64,000 nucleotides of DNA from an uncultured Megasphaera sp. (GCA_934202965.1 CAKPYN010000010.1:10895-74894), one strand, 5' to 3'; numbered from the stretch's first letter, positions 33,214 through 42,993 are shown. Numbers and translations: made by a program. Notes: generated by a model from the sequence alone, not told the origin.

Positions 33214-33891
33214 CTATTTTTCAAAATAATTTGGAAATGTTTGCTTCATAACGGATATATTTTCGTGATATCGTTGTAAATGCTGGCGAGCAATACAGTA
33301 TGCCTGTTCGGCGTCTTTCTTTTCAATGGCATCTACTATCTGTTCATGATCTTGTAAAATATGAACCTGCGGTTGACATTGAAAACTAAGTACCGTTGTC
33401 CGGTCAAAATGCGGTGATACAGATTGCACAATATCGTACCAATAATTCTTATGGCATATCATATATAACATAGCATGAAATTTTTTATCTAACTCAAAAA
33501 TTTTTCGTTCCTGTTTTTTTCCTATATAATATTTCCAAATAATAACGTTTTCCCGCAAAACATCTATATCATCCTGAGTGCAAGAAATACAGGCAATTCG
33601 TGCAATTTCAGCTTCCAATACTTCTCGCAATTGTCGTACTTCTTCTACTAAGTCTTCACGAATTAACGAAATATACGTACCTTGTTTAGGTCGAATATCG
33701 ATTAATCTATCTTTATGCAATTCTAAAATCGCTTCTCGAATGGGAGTGCGGCTCATTTGAAATATATCACATAATTCTTTTTCTATAATTTTTTCTCCCG
33801 GCTTCAATCCCATATTAACAAGGTTATGTACCAATACTCGCCGTACATATTCTTTTGCTGATTCTTCATTTTTCTTACACAGCATTTCCAT
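33214..33891 (-). CDS. GntR-family regulator with FCD ligand domain
   Basis: A regulator of about 225 residues. The winged helix at residues 20-75 includes ELCDIFQMSRTPIREAILEL and IRPKQGTYIS. The all-helical FCD domain that follows senses small organic acids, with LDKKFHAMLY as the typical metal-binding start of a helix. It lies directly upstream of the FAD oxidoreductase stub in the same direction, so its former target was probably that gene and whatever followed it. The start is uncertain (33900 or 33891). It may now be an orphan regulator. Confidence 0.85.
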   Translation of the reverse strand: MEMLCKKNEESAKEYVRRVLVHNLVNMGLKPGEKIIEKELCDIFQMSRTPIREAILELHKDRLIDIRPKQGTYISLIREDLVEEVRQLREVLEAEIARIACISCTQDDIDVLRENVIIWKYYIGKKQERKIFELDKKFHAMLYMICHKNYWYDIVQSVSPHFDRTTVLSFQCQPQVHILQDHEQIVDAIEKKDAEQAYCIARQHLQRYHENISVMKQTFPNYFEK

Positions 33892-33955
33892 GTCACACAT
33901 CACCTCTTTGTTTTTTATTTTTATTCTAATATATTACAGCATTTTTTTCTACAAG

Positions 33956-33983
33956 AAAAGCGGCTGTATGATACAACCGCTTC
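33956..33983 (-). terminator. Terminator after the second GntR gene
   Basis: A GCGG-TGTAT stem pairs with ATACA-CCGC, followed by TTTTCTT on the reverse strand. It separates the two GntR genes. Confidence 0.8.
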
Positions 33984-34006
33984 TGCAATCATTCTATTTT
34001 TTTCTT

Positions 34007-34696
34007 CTATTTGAAATAATCCGGATATTGTTTTTTTAGTACTTCTACATCGCCTACAACCTTATTAATATGTTCCGTCATAATTGCTACGCCGCGAACC
34101 TCATCGTGCCGCATTACCGCTTCTACAATCGCACAGTGTTGGCTGTATAACATTTTAACTTGTTCACTAGCGCCCGTTATATTCAGTACTCTAGCGCGCA
34201 AATAGTCTGCATTGGCATCCTGCACAATATGCCAAATATGAGATTTACTGCATCCAGCATATAATATTTTGTGCATCATATTGTCGCTCTTAAAAAACGC
34301 TTCTGCATATTTAGTATCGACTAAATATGTTTGTTCATGAAGACAAGCCTGCAGCCGTGTCAGCCATGGTTCTGGAAATTCTTTACATGCTAATTTAATA
34401 ATCGCGTTTTCCAATGTTACCCGCAGAAAGCGAAATTCTGACAATTGATCTGTATTAATTTTAGATACAAACGTCCCTCGCTGCGGCAATATATCCAACA
34501 GCCCTTTTTGGGATAATCGAATAAATGCTTCCCGCACGGGCGTACGGCTTACGCCTAATACATTGGAAAGCTCTTGTTCTGACATAGCTGTTCCTGGAAT
34601 TAAGTGCATTGTCATAATATTTTGATACAATACCCTGTAGGCATACTCTCGAACGGTTTCCCGCGGCTCTTTTTCTAATAATTGTATCTGTTCCAT
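34007..34696 (-). CDS. GntR-family regulator with FCD domain (UxuR/ExuR-like)
   Basis: A 229-residue FCD-type GntR protein. Its DNA-binding region includes ELSNVLGVSRTPVREAFIRL and ILPQRGTFVSKI, followed by the FCD helices (SDNMMHKILYAGC). It lies just downstream of the hexuronate operon on the same strand, so it is the likely regulator of eda to uxuA. Sites resembling CATACTAGTATG occur near the uxuA start (41878-41889). GTGGAG precedes the ATG at 34696. Confidence 0.85.
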   Translation of the reverse strand: MEQIQLLEKEPRETVREYAYRVLYQNIMTMHLIPGTAMSEQELSNVLGVSRTPVREAFIRLSQKGLLDILPQRGTFVSKINTDQLSEFRFLRVTLENAIIKLACKEFPEPWLTRLQACLHEQTYLVDTKYAEAFFKSDNMMHKILYAGCSKSHIWHIVQDANADYLRARVLNITGASEQVKMLYSQHCAIVEAVMRHDEVRGVAIMTEHINKVVGDVEVLKKQYPDYFK

Positions 34697-34829
34697 AATT
34701 TCTCCACTATTTTATCAATTTATATTGTATACCATATTTTACCATACCATACTTATATTTTAAATTTATTTTCTTATACAATATATGCAAAATGAATAAC
34801 TGAATAGATCTGCTATTTCAACACTAAAC

Positions 34830-34954
34830 AAAAAACACTACCTGCAATATATGACAGGCAGTATTTTTATGGCAGGGATTATGCTGTTTTTGCGTTAGGA
34901 TACTAAAACTAAAGTTCTCCCATATGAATACATTCATTTATACGAGAGAACTTT
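34830..34954 (-). terminator. Two tandem terminator hairpins after eda
   Basis: AAAGTTCTC/GAGAACTTT (34911-34954) is followed by TTTAGTTTTAG on the reverse strand. A second hairpin, ACTACCTG/CAGGCAGT (34837-34862), has TTTTTTG after it. Together they end the hexuronate operon. Confidence 0.75.
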
Positions 34955-34981
34955 ATATATTTATCTTAGAACGTTACCTTG

Positions 34982-35617
34982 TTATCTAGCTGCTTTGACA
35001 GAAGCAATAAACTTCTTGGCTGCTTCTGTAATTTCTGCCGCCGTCTTGCCGCCTCCTGTCAAGGCACCGCCAGCTCCTACGGCTACGCAGCCAGCTTTAA
35101 TCCAGTCACCGGCATTTTCGGCATTGACGCCGCCTGTCGGCATAAGCGGTGCCTGCGGAATCGGTCCGTGAATCGCTTTGATGGCTTTCATGCCCAAGAT
35201 TTCTCCCGGGAAAATTTTAATTACGTCAGCACCAGCTTCCAATGCTTGTAATACGCCGTTGAGTGTCGTTGTGCCCGGCATAACGGCAATGCGATACCGA
35301 TTGCAGAGTTTTACTGTTTCCAAATCAAATGCCGGCGATACGACAAACCGTGCACCGCTCAAGATAGCAATGCGTGCTGTCACAGCATCCAATACGGTAC
35401 CTGCGCCAATGATGACATCCGGATTATCTGCGTACTTTTTGCTCAATGCTTCAATGGCTTCATGTGCCTGCGGTGTCGTGAATGCCAATTCAATAGCCGT
35501 TACGCCGCCGGCAATGCAGGCATCCGACATAGCTACAGCTTCTTCCGGATTTTTGCCGCGAATAACCGCTACGACGCCGATTTCTTCTATTTTCTTTACT
35601 ACATCTATTTTATCCAT
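34982..35617 (-). CDS. eda: 2-dehydro-3-deoxyphosphogluconate (KDPG) aldolase
   Basis: A 211-residue class I aldolase of the KDPG/KHG family. The N-terminal GVVAVIRGKNPEEA holds the catalytic Glu region, VIGAGTVLD follows, and KIFPGEILGMKAIKAIHGP carries the Schiff-base Lys. It splits KDPG into pyruvate and glyceraldehyde 3-phosphate, the last step of hexuronate breakdown. AGGGGGA precedes the ATG. The gene is visibly GC-rich compared with the AT-rich transporter two genes upstream. Confidence 0.93.
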   Translation of the reverse strand: MDKIDVVKKIEEIGVVAVIRGKNPEEAVAMSDACIAGGVTAIELAFTTPQAHEAIEALSKKYADNPDVIIGAGTVLDAVTARIAILSGARFVVSPAFDLETVKLCNRYRIAVMPGTTTLNGVLQALEAGADVIKIFPGEILGMKAIKAIHGPIPQAPLMPTGGVNAENAGDWIKAGCVAVGAGGALTGGGKTAAEITEAAKKFIASVKAAR

Positions 35618-35639
35618 GACTCATTCCCCCTGTTATTTC

Positions 35640-36584
35640 TTAGTGATGTGTATTTTGAAATGCTTCCAACTCTTCCCGAGTCGGCAGTCCTTCATTATCT
35701 CCGGCAACCTGAATCGCCATGGCTCCTATGGCTGCTCCGCGGCGGGCTGCATCTTCCAGCGTCAAGCCATCCAGCAAGCCGCTCGTAAAGCCGACGGCAA
35801 AGCCATCTCCCGCTCCGACAGTGTCTACAATATGGTCGATATGATAGCTCGGCACATACAATTCTGTATCTGCTGTTCGAATGTACGTCCCGTTGCTGCC
35901 GCCCATTTTGATGACTACCGTACCAATACCGCGCTGCAAATAGTACGCAGCTATATCCTTTTCATTATCACGGCCTGTCAAGATTTTTCCTTCGCCAAGC
36001 CCCGGCATGACGATGTCTGCATACTGCGCAGCATCGTTGATAACGCGGGCCATCGTATCCTGATTAGGCCACAGCATGGGACGCAGATTCGTGTCAAAAG
36101 AAATCCGTACGCCTTCGCTGTGTGCTTTTTTCATCAATGTATAAATCGTTTCCCGGCATGATTCAGAAAGAGCCAGCGGAATCCCCGTGACATGCAGATG
36201 GTCTACGCCATTCCAGTCTATGCCTTCTAAATCATTAGGCTGAAAATGAGAAAAGGCTGTATGTTTGCGGATATTAGCAACCGTTGGGTCCCCTTCCAGC
36301 ACTTTTTCTTTCATCTGAAACCCTGTCATATGGTCTACATCGGTCCAGACATACGTATCGTGGATACCATTTTCCTTCAGGAAATTGCAAATACATTTGC
36401 CAAAGGGGTCGCAGCCTACTTTAGAAATATAGGATACATCATTACCCAGCCGTGCCATGCCGACAGCGTAATTTAATTCTGCACCGCAGACATGACGGGA
36501 AAACTGCGTAACTTGCTCCAGCGAGCCTGTTTCTGTGGCAATTAAAAGCCCCATGGCTTCGCCAATCGTTAATACCTTGCTCAT
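35640..36584 (-). CDS. kdgK: 2-dehydro-3-deoxygluconate kinase (PfkB family)
   Basis: A 314-residue sugar kinase of the ribokinase/PfkB family. GAELNYAVGMARLG near residue 34 and the C-terminal catalytic segment DTVGAGDGFAVGFTSG, with the Asp base, identify it. It phosphorylates 2-keto-3-deoxygluconate to KDPG, the substrate of the next gene. AAGGAG lies 7 bases upstream of the ATG. It is the second enzyme from the end of the uxu pathway, and its position between the transporter and eda supports the function. Confidence 0.9.
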   Translation of the reverse strand: MSKVLTIGEAMGLLIATETGSLEQVTQFSRHVCGAELNYAVGMARLGNDVSYISKVGCDPFGKCICNFLKENGIHDTYVWTDVDHMTGFQMKEKVLEGDPTVANIRKHTAFSHFQPNDLEGIDWNGVDHLHVTGIPLALSESCRETIYTLMKKAHSEGVRISFDTNLRPMLWPNQDTMARVINDAAQYADIVMPGLGEGKILTGRDNEKDIAAYYLQRGIGTVVIKMGGSNGTYIRTADTELYVPSYHIDHIVDTVGAGDGFAVGFTSGLLDGLTLEDAARRGAAIGAMAIQVAGDNEGLPTREELEAFQNTHH

Positions 36585-36662
36585 TGTGTCGCTCCTTTTA
36601 TTTTATCCAAATAAAACAAAATGAGTACAACACAAGTGCATTATACTCATTTATCTTAAAAA

Positions 36663-38003
36663 TTACATTGCATCATCAAGTTCATTGAGATCTCTGCCCG
36701 TTGTATCTTCAGAAATATATGCTCCTAAGAAACTTGAAAGAGAAAAGACAATAATCATAATGGCCAATGGAATCCAGCTGCCAACCATAGCCGTAACAGC
36801 TGCCGCCGCAATAATCGGTCCAAATCCTGTAGCAATTAATCCAGCTATTTCTTTCGCTAAAGATACCATTGTAACCCGACGTCTTGCGCCAAATAATTCG
36901 GCCACCGTAACATTTTCGAGAGCAAATAATCCTTGCACACCTATGTTTAAACCAATTACCATTGCAATCGTTAAAATAACAGGATCTTTAGTTTCAAATA
37001 ATAACATCATTGGAATCGCATAAATAGCGGTTGCAAGCGATAAAATCATATACATTTTACGGCGTCCAATTTTATCTCCTAGCCAACCTACAAATGGAAT
37101 TGTTAAAAAAGAAACAATTGAAGAAATTATATTAGCTTCTGTAGCAACAGTTTTTTGCATAGCCAAAACAGTAACTATAAAACCAGCTAAGTATGTTTGC
37201 ATTAATCCTGAATTGCCAGCTTGTCCAAATCTTATAGCCAAAGCAACAAGAAAACTCTTTTTACCTTTTTTATAATGTTGTGTATCAGAAATATCACCAG
37301 ATAATTTTTTCTGTCTTTCTTCAGCTAATAATTTTTTCTTAGCTGCCATTACAGGACTTTCTTTAACAAACATCCGAATCAAAATAGCTCCAATCATAAC
37401 AATAAATGATGCATAAAAAGGAATTCTCCAACCCCAAGTCAATACTTCTTGCTTATCCATCAACATAAGAATAATTGTCCAAATCAAGTTGGCAAATAAT
37501 GTTCCTGATGAAGTTCCTAAACAAACTAAACTAGCAATAAGACCACGATTTTTCTTTTCACAAAATTCTGTTACCATGACACCAGCACCGCTAATTTCAG
37601 CACCAGCTCCCAGTCCTTGAATTATACGTAAAATGACTAACCCAATAGGTGCTAATACACCCACTTCTTGATAAGTAGGTAAAAAGCCAATCAAGGTAGA
37701 TGCTAGCCCCATCAATGTAATGGTAACAAATAAAACCGTTCGTCTTCCCATCTTATCACCAATATGACCAAATACAAATGCACCTACCAAACGTGCTACA
37801 TATCCAGCACCATAAGTTCCCATGGCCATTATTAAACCCATTGAAGGGTCGGTATTCGGGAAAAAGATTTCGTTAAAAACAATTGCTGCAGCTAATGAAT
37901 ATAACTGAAAATCCATAAACTCCATAGCTGTGCCTAGCCAGCCACTAGCAGCAACTTTTACTAGTTCTTTTGTTGAAATTTGATAAGAATTTATTTAGGA
38001 CAT
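36663..38003 (-). pseudogene. MHS-family MFS transporter with a stop at codon 3
   Basis: The ribosome site AAAGGAGG lies 8 bases before an ATG at 38003, but the third codon is TAA (37997-37995). Past it the same frame encodes a complete metabolite:H+ symporter. This includes the first membrane segment (VAASGWLGTAMEFMDFQLYS), GHIGDKMGRR near residue 90, and GDKIGRRKMY later. The first later ATG, at 37925, falls inside that first segment and has no ribosome site. So the protein is either not made or starts from a weak codon. It is the only sugar-acid carrier in this operon. It is distinctly AT-rich (about 34 percent GC in samples). Confidence 0.65.
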
Positions 38004-38048
38004 CTATTTAACCTCCTTTGGGCATAGAGTACTAGTATACCAGTTTAT

Positions 38049-39065
38049 CTAGAAAGTAAGGACTATTTTTAATACACTTTCAGGATGTTCATCATTATAC
38101 CTAAAAGCTTTATCTGCCTCTGTAAAAGGAAATGTATTTGTAACAATAGCCTTCGGGTCTACTTTTCCTTCTTTAAACCAGTTAATAACTTCTGGAAAAC
38201 GATGATTATTTAAACGTGTGCCAATAATTTCTAATTCTTTACTCATAATATCAACTTGCCGAATGGGAAATTCAACTGTCGAAAAACCTAAAACTACAAC
38301 TCGACCGGCTTGACTTGGCAATTTTTGAATACAAGTTTGAAGAATATTAACATTTCCAGTTGCTTCATAAATAAGATTAAATCCTTCTGAATCCGTGAAT
38401 TTTTTCATTGCTTCAACGATATCCGTAGTTTTACCATTAATAACCATGTCGGCACCCATTTCTTTTGCCTTTTTTAGTCTTGATTCTACAATATCAAGAA
38501 TAGCAACCTTAGCACCTTTCATTTTAGCAACTTGAAGAATAATTAAGCCAATTGGACCAGCGCCACAAATAAGAACTGTATCATCTCCTGTTAACCGGCC
38601 TCTATGAGCTACTTGAGCACCAATAGAAAATGGTTCTACAGTAGCTGCAATTTCCCAAGGAATATCTTTAGGAAGTTGATTTATTTGTTCCTGATCAACA
38701 GCAACATATTCCTGATACCCTCCATCACGATGTACCCCCATAACTTCCAAGGATTTACAAACGTTATGACGATTAATCTTACAAGCATAGCATGTTCCAC
38801 AAGAAACTACGGGATCTATTGCTACGTGATCTCCAATCACTGCATTTTTTACGTCACGGCCAACCTTTACAATTTCACCAACAAATTCATGACCAACAAC
38901 ACGTGGATAAGTAGCAAATGTATTTTTACCATGATAAATTCCTACATCAGAGCCACAAATGCCAGCTGCTTTAACTTTTAATAGCACTTGGTTATTTGTA
39001 ATTTCTGGAATTTCTCGTTCAACAATAACAATTTTTTCTGGTTTTTCTACAACAACTGCTTTCAT
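38049..39065 (-). CDS. Zinc-dependent alcohol dehydrogenase family protein
   Basis: A 338-residue medium-chain dehydrogenase. The catalytic zinc site is C-G-S-D-V with GHEFVGEI, the structural zinc cysteines are CGTCYACKINRHNVC, and the cofactor motif is ICGAGPIGLIILQVAK. It resembles L-idonate, galactonate or mannonate oxidoreductases (RspB-like), so it may feed sugar acids into the pathway. It is AT-rich like the adjoining transporter, unlike eda and kdgK, suggesting the two arrived together. It starts 35 bases from the end of uxuB. Confidence 0.88.
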   Translation of the reverse strand: MKAVVVEKPEKIVIVEREIPEITNNQVLLKVKAAGICGSDVGIYHGKNTFATYPRVVGHEFVGEIVKVGRDVKNAVIGDHVAIDPVVSCGTCYACKINRHNVCKSLEVMGVHRDGGYQEYVAVDQEQINQLPKDIPWEIAATVEPFSIGAQVAHRGRLTGDDTVLICGAGPIGLIILQVAKMKGAKVAILDIVESRLKKAKEMGADMVINGKTTDIVEAMKKFTDSEGFNLIYEATGNVNILQTCIQKLPSQAGRVVVLGFSTVEFPIRQVDIMSKELEIIGTRLNNHRFPEVINWFKEGKVDPKAIVTNTFPFTEADKAFRYNDEHPESVLKIVLTF

Positions 39066-39100
39066 TTTTCATTCCTCCTGTATAAGAAAAATTTTTTATT

Positions 39101-40705
39101 CTATTTTACATATTTAACCAATGTGTTCCACACTGCATGAGGACCCGCAATTAATTCATCAAAGTAACCTTCTACTTTTTCGCCAAGCCCTACGGCATAC
39201 AAATCACTGCCAAAAATATCGGCATTGGAAAGGATGGGTTTCAACTTACCTTTTGCCGAAGCCACATCACCCAAGGTAATTCCCTGCAAAGCAGCCTGTA
39301 AATCCTTAAGTAATGGATCCGGGCTCGGTTCAAAGGTCTTTCCTTCGTCATCAACGGCCAACAAATACCGGCACCAGCCAGCGATGGCCAAGGGAATAAA
39401 TTCCAGTTCTTTGGCTTTATTGCCATAAGCTTTAATCGTTTCGCCAAAACGAATGCCTACCTTCTGAGATGTATCCGATGCAATCCGCTGCGGCGTATCT
39501 GGGAGATTGCTATTTGTTAAGCGTTCTTCCAATACTTCTTTGATGAAAGCCTGCGGTTCCAACACACCTGGGTTCGTAACAACCGGAAGACCTTCTTGAT
39601 ACCCGATTTTTTCAATCAAACCTTTTAACTGAGCATCTTTCATTTCATCAGCAATCAACGTATAGCCAAGCAAGCAGCCATATACAGCCAATGCCGTATG
39701 TAACGGATTGAGGCAAGTGCATACTTTCATGCGTTCTACTTTATCTACGGTTGCTCTGTCTGTGAAAATAACGCCGGAATTTTCCAAAGCAGGTCTGCCA
39801 TTAGGGAATGTATCCTCAATAACGAGGTACTGTGCATTTTCAGCATTTACAAATGCTGCATACGTTCCTTTTTCAGTATGAATCAAATCGGTATCTTCAA
39901 AGCCAAGACCTTTTAAATAATCCTGTACTTTCGCAGAAGACCGCGGTGTAATTTTATCAATCATGCTCCATGGGAATGTAACTTTCTGCGGATTATTGAT
40001 ATAATCCGCAAAACCAGCGTCAGCAACGCCATTTTTTACCCAAGCATCAGCAAATGTCGTCATGGCTGCTTTGATTTTATCGCCATTGTGAGAGCAGTTA
40101 TCCATGCTCAAAAATGCGAACGGATAGGCACCGGCTTTATAACGGGCATAAGCAAGTGCTGCAATGCAGCCCATAGAGCTTGTTGCTTTTTCCGGACCGT
40201 TTTTCATATCTTCTGCCACAGCCGGGAAATATTCGCCTGCATAGTTTGTCAATTTATACCCTTTTTCGGTAATCGTAAAGCTGGCAATCTGTAAAGACGG
40301 ATTAGTAAAGATTTCTTTTAAGCGATTCCAGTCTTCCGTAAAATCAGAGCGGCATACAACAGAATCTACAACAGAGCCAATAACTTCATTTTCAAATCGT
40401 CCATCAGCATACATCGTAACGGCTAAGCTCAAGTTGTCAAACGGGCGATATACTTTTTCAATGACTTCTTCATCATATGTTTCGGCTGTAATAATACCCG
40501 TTTTTGCCTGACCGTTGTTTAATAAATGCTGCTGCAGTGCGGCAATAAATGCACGGAAAATATTACCGCCGCCGAAATGTACCCACTGCGGGGCTTTTTT
40601 CGTTTCTGCAGCAACAGCTGCATCATTAAATTGATATGTCGCAATACCGGCTTGTTTCCATTCGTCGGCATGCTGTTGAATAGCTTGACGATTTAAATGC
40701 AACAT
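39101..40705 (-). CDS. uxuB: Fructuronate reductase (mannitol dehydrogenase family)
   Basis: A 534-residue long-chain polyol dehydrogenase. WVHFGGGNIFRAFIAALQQ near residue 40 is the nucleotide-binding segment, KVCTCLNPLHTALAVYG near residue 330 is the family signature, and KLRN-type residues lie in the middle domain. It interconverts D-mannonate and D-fructuronate. Placement directly after uxuA and in an operon with kdgK and eda supports uxuB over mannitol dehydrogenase. Length is a little above the 480-490 residues of E. coli UxuB, as in other Firmicutes. Confidence 0.87.
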   Translation of the reverse strand: MLHLNRQAIQQHADEWKQAGIATYQFNDAAVAAETKKAPQWVHFGGGNIFRAFIAALQQHLLNNGQAKTGIITAETYDEEVIEKVYRPFDNLSLAVTMYADGRFENEVIGSVVDSVVCRSDFTEDWNRLKEIFTNPSLQIASFTITEKGYKLTNYAGEYFPAVAEDMKNGPEKATSSMGCIAALAYARYKAGAYPFAFLSMDNCSHNGDKIKAAMTTFADAWVKNGVADAGFADYINNPQKVTFPWSMIDKITPRSSAKVQDYLKGLGFEDTDLIHTEKGTYAAFVNAENAQYLVIEDTFPNGRPALENSGVIFTDRATVDKVERMKVCTCLNPLHTALAVYGCLLGYTLIADEMKDAQLKGLIEKIGYQEGLPVVTNPGVLEPQAFIKEVLEERLTNSNLPDTPQRIASDTSQKVGIRFGETIKAYGNKAKELEFIPLAIAGWCRYLLAVDDEGKTFEPSPDPLLKDLQAALQGITLGDVASAKGKLKPILSNADIFGSDLYAVGLGEKVEGYFDELIAGPHAVWNTLVKYVK

Positions 40706-40729
40706 GATGTGTTCCTCCCAAAATAAATT

Positions 40730-41815
40730 TTATAATTGACCGCAAGTGCGATTAATAGCATCCCATAAGCCTAAAATATAGTTAGCGCCAAGAGCGCGGT
40801 CATAGAGGCCATAGCCTGGGCGGCCTTCTTCATTCCAAATCATGCGGCCATGGTCCGGACGAATTGGACCATCGAAATGAATATCATACGCAGCTTTCAT
40901 GATTTCATACATATCCAAGCTGCCAAACTGCGATTTATGAGCTACTTCATTGAATACCCACGGTTCATGAACTTGGATATTACGAACATGGAGGAAGTTA
41001 ACCCGATTCATTTTGCCAAACTTACGAATGATGTGCGGAATATCATTCTGACGGTTGGAACCTAAAGAGCCAGTGCAAATCGTGAAGCCATTGCTTGGGC
41101 TGTCAACCATTGCTGCGATTTTATCTAAATCTTCTTCGTTTTTCACAATACGCGGCAAGCCAAATACGGATTTTGGTGGATCGTCCGGATGAATAGCCAT
41201 CTTAATGCCTAATTCTTCAGCAACCGGAACAATGGCATTTAAGAAATACGAAAGGTTTTTACGAAGTCCATCTTCATCCATGCCTTCATACTGTTCAAAC
41301 AAATGAGACAATTCTTTCAAACGTTCTGGTTCCCAGCCTGGAAGAACAAATCCGTTGCTGTTATCCAAAATTTCTTTTGCCATGTCCTGCGGCGTTTTTC
41401 CTTCGATAACATGATAATCATATGCAAGAGCTGTAGAGCCATCATATAACGGTTTAGCCAAGTCCGTACGTGTCCAGTCGAAAATCGGCATGAAATTGTA
41501 GCAAACCATCTGAATGCCGGCTTTAGCAGCATTTTTCAAAGAAGTAATATAGTTTTCAATATATTTATCACGACTTGGTAAGCCTAATTTAATATCTTCA
41601 TGAACATTGATGCTTTCCAAATCTTTAAATACCAAGTTATTTTCTTCTGCAATTTTTTTGATGTGAAGCAGCGGTTCTACCGGCCATACTTCACCAACAG
41701 GAATATCAAATAACGCACCTACAATGCCATCCATACCGGGAATCTGGTCAATCTGCTGTAATGTAATTTTGTCGTCGTTTTCGCCATACCAACGAAATGT
41801 CATTCTCATACTCAT
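40730..41815 (-). CDS. uxuA: Mannonate dehydratase
   Basis: A 361-residue TIM-barrel enzyme that dehydrates D-mannonate to 2-keto-3-deoxygluconate using Mn or Fe. The N-terminal MTFRWYGENDDKITLQQI, the central MAIHPDDPP segment, and the C-terminal RPDHGRMIW with metal-binding His are diagnostic. AGGAGG precedes the ATG at 41815. First gene of the uxuA-uxuB-dehydrogenase-transporter-kdgK-eda operon. A palindromic operator candidate lies 60-75 bases upstream. Confidence 0.94.
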   Translation of the reverse strand: MSMRMTFRWYGENDDKITLQQIDQIPGMDGIVGALFDIPVGEVWPVEPLLHIKKIAEENNLVFKDLESINVHEDIKLGLPSRDKYIENYITSLKNAAKAGIQMVCYNFMPIFDWTRTDLAKPLYDGSTALAYDYHVIEGKTPQDMAKEILDNSNGFVLPGWEPERLKELSHLFEQYEGMDEDGLRKNLSYFLNAIVPVAEELGIKMAIHPDDPPKSVFGLPRIVKNEEDLDKIAAMVDSPSNGFTICTGSLGSNRQNDIPHIIRKFGKMNRVNFLHVRNIQVHEPWVFNEVAHKSQFGSLDMYEIMKAAYDIHFDGPIRPDHGRMIWNEEGRPGYGLYDRALGANYILGLWDAINRTCGQL

Positions 41816-41869
41816 TGTATTACTCCTCCTATTGCGACTCTATTGTTGTCTTAAGTATTTCATTGTCTA

Positions 41870-41889
41870 CATACTACCATACTAGTATG
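41870..41889. promoter_or_regulatory. Candidate operator upstream of uxuA
   Basis: CATACTAGTATG (41878-41889) is a perfect 12-base palindrome, preceded by an extra half-site CATACTA (41870-41876). It lies a few bases downstream of a TATATT box on the reverse strand, where a GntR-type repressor would act. A related TACTAGTA occurs at 38030-38037 before the transporter gene. Confidence 0.5.
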
Positions 41890-41984
41890 TTTTCCACAAT
41901 ATACTAATTGTAATGTTGTCTAATTAGCATAGATATTGCTTTGTTGTTGTGAAAATCGCATAATTTACATAAATTGTGTATACT

Positions 41985-42022
41985 AAAAAACACACCGCAT
42001 GCAATATACGGTGTGTTTTTTG
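41985..42022 (-). terminator. Terminator after the 2-hydroxyacid dehydrogenase gene
   Basis: AAAAAACACACCG pairs with CGGTGTGTTTTTT, a strong hairpin with T-runs in both directions. It isolates the uxu operon from the dehydrogenase gene upstream. Confidence 0.9.
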
Positions 42023-42045
42023 AAAAAGTTTGCTTATACTATATC

Positions 42046-42993
42046 TTATAAAATAATATTTTTCTGATTTCCGGCTAAGTATGCATCAATATTATCAAAT
42101 ACAATGACAGCCCGTTTTTCCATCGATTCCTGTGTTGCAAACGCAACGTGCGGCGTCACAATCGTATTCTTGGCATGCAGAAGGGGATGATTTGTATCCA
42201 GAGGCGGTTCATTTTCAAATACGTCAATACCGGCACCAGCGATTTTACCGCTGTTAAGAGCATCTGCCAAAGCCTGCGAATCCACAACGGGACCGCGGGC
42301 TTCGTTGACAAGAAATGCTGTCGGTTTCATATAGGAAATCGTTTCAGCGTTAATCAAGCCACGGGATTTATCTGTAACCGGGCAATGCAGCGATACGATA
42401 TCTGCTTGTTCCATCATTTCTTTCATCGGCAAATATGTAATCAATTCTGTGTTTTCTTTATGGGAAAAACCATTATATGCAATAACTTTTGCTCCAAATG
42501 CATGAACGAGTTCGGCAACACGATGGCCAATAGCCCCTGTTCCTACTAACGCAACGGTCTTACCTTCTAACTCATTGCCAATAAATCCGGCCTTTGTACC
42601 GCCGGCGCGACAAGCTGCGTCGACTTGCGGCACATACCGCAGAAGATCAAGCATCATAGCAATTGTTAATTCTGCAACGGCTACTGTAGAATAGCCTGAT
42701 GCATTACTTACTTTGATTCCCTTTGCTTTCGCTGCATCCAAGGCAACATGATCTACACCGGTAAAGGCAACATCAATGTATTTTAATTTAGGGCAGGCAT
42801 TGATAACTTCCGCTTTTAACGGCATATTGGCAATAACAAGAATATCCGCATCTTTCGCTTCTTCAATTTGTACAGATACATCATCATTGCGTTCATACGC
42901 TGCAAATTCATAGCCTTTTTCCTGTAATGGTTTTACATAAGAATCAAGTAATTCCTGACGAATACCTAGTGATTCTAATAATACAATTTTCAT
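42046..42993 (-). CDS. D-isomer-specific 2-hydroxyacid dehydrogenase
   Basis: A 315-residue NAD(P)-dependent dehydrogenase. The cofactor motif VALVGTGAIGHRVAELV lies near residue 150. The catalytic triad is visible as Arg in NEARGPVVD, Glu in FENEPP and His in TPHVAFAT. Candidates are glyoxylate/hydroxypyruvate, D-lactate or phenyllactate-type reductases; the sequence does not choose between them. The ATG at 42993 has AAAGGGG 9 bases upstream. It is separated from uxuA by a terminator, so it is its own unit. Confidence 0.87.
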   Translation of the reverse strand: MKIVLLESLGIRQELLDSYVKPLQEKGYEFAAYERNDDVSVQIEEAKDADILVIANMPLKAEVINACPKLKYIDVAFTGVDHVALDAAKAKGIKVSNASGYSTVAVAELTIAMMLDLLRYVPQVDAACRAGGTKAGFIGNELEGKTVALVGTGAIGHRVAELVHAFGAKVIAYNGFSHKENTELITYLPMKEMMEQADIVSLHCPVTDKSRGLINAETISYMKPTAFLVNEARGPVVDSQALADALNSGKIAGAGIDVFENEPPLDTNHPLLHAKNTIVTPHVAFATQESMEKRAVIVFDNIDAYLAGNQKNIIL

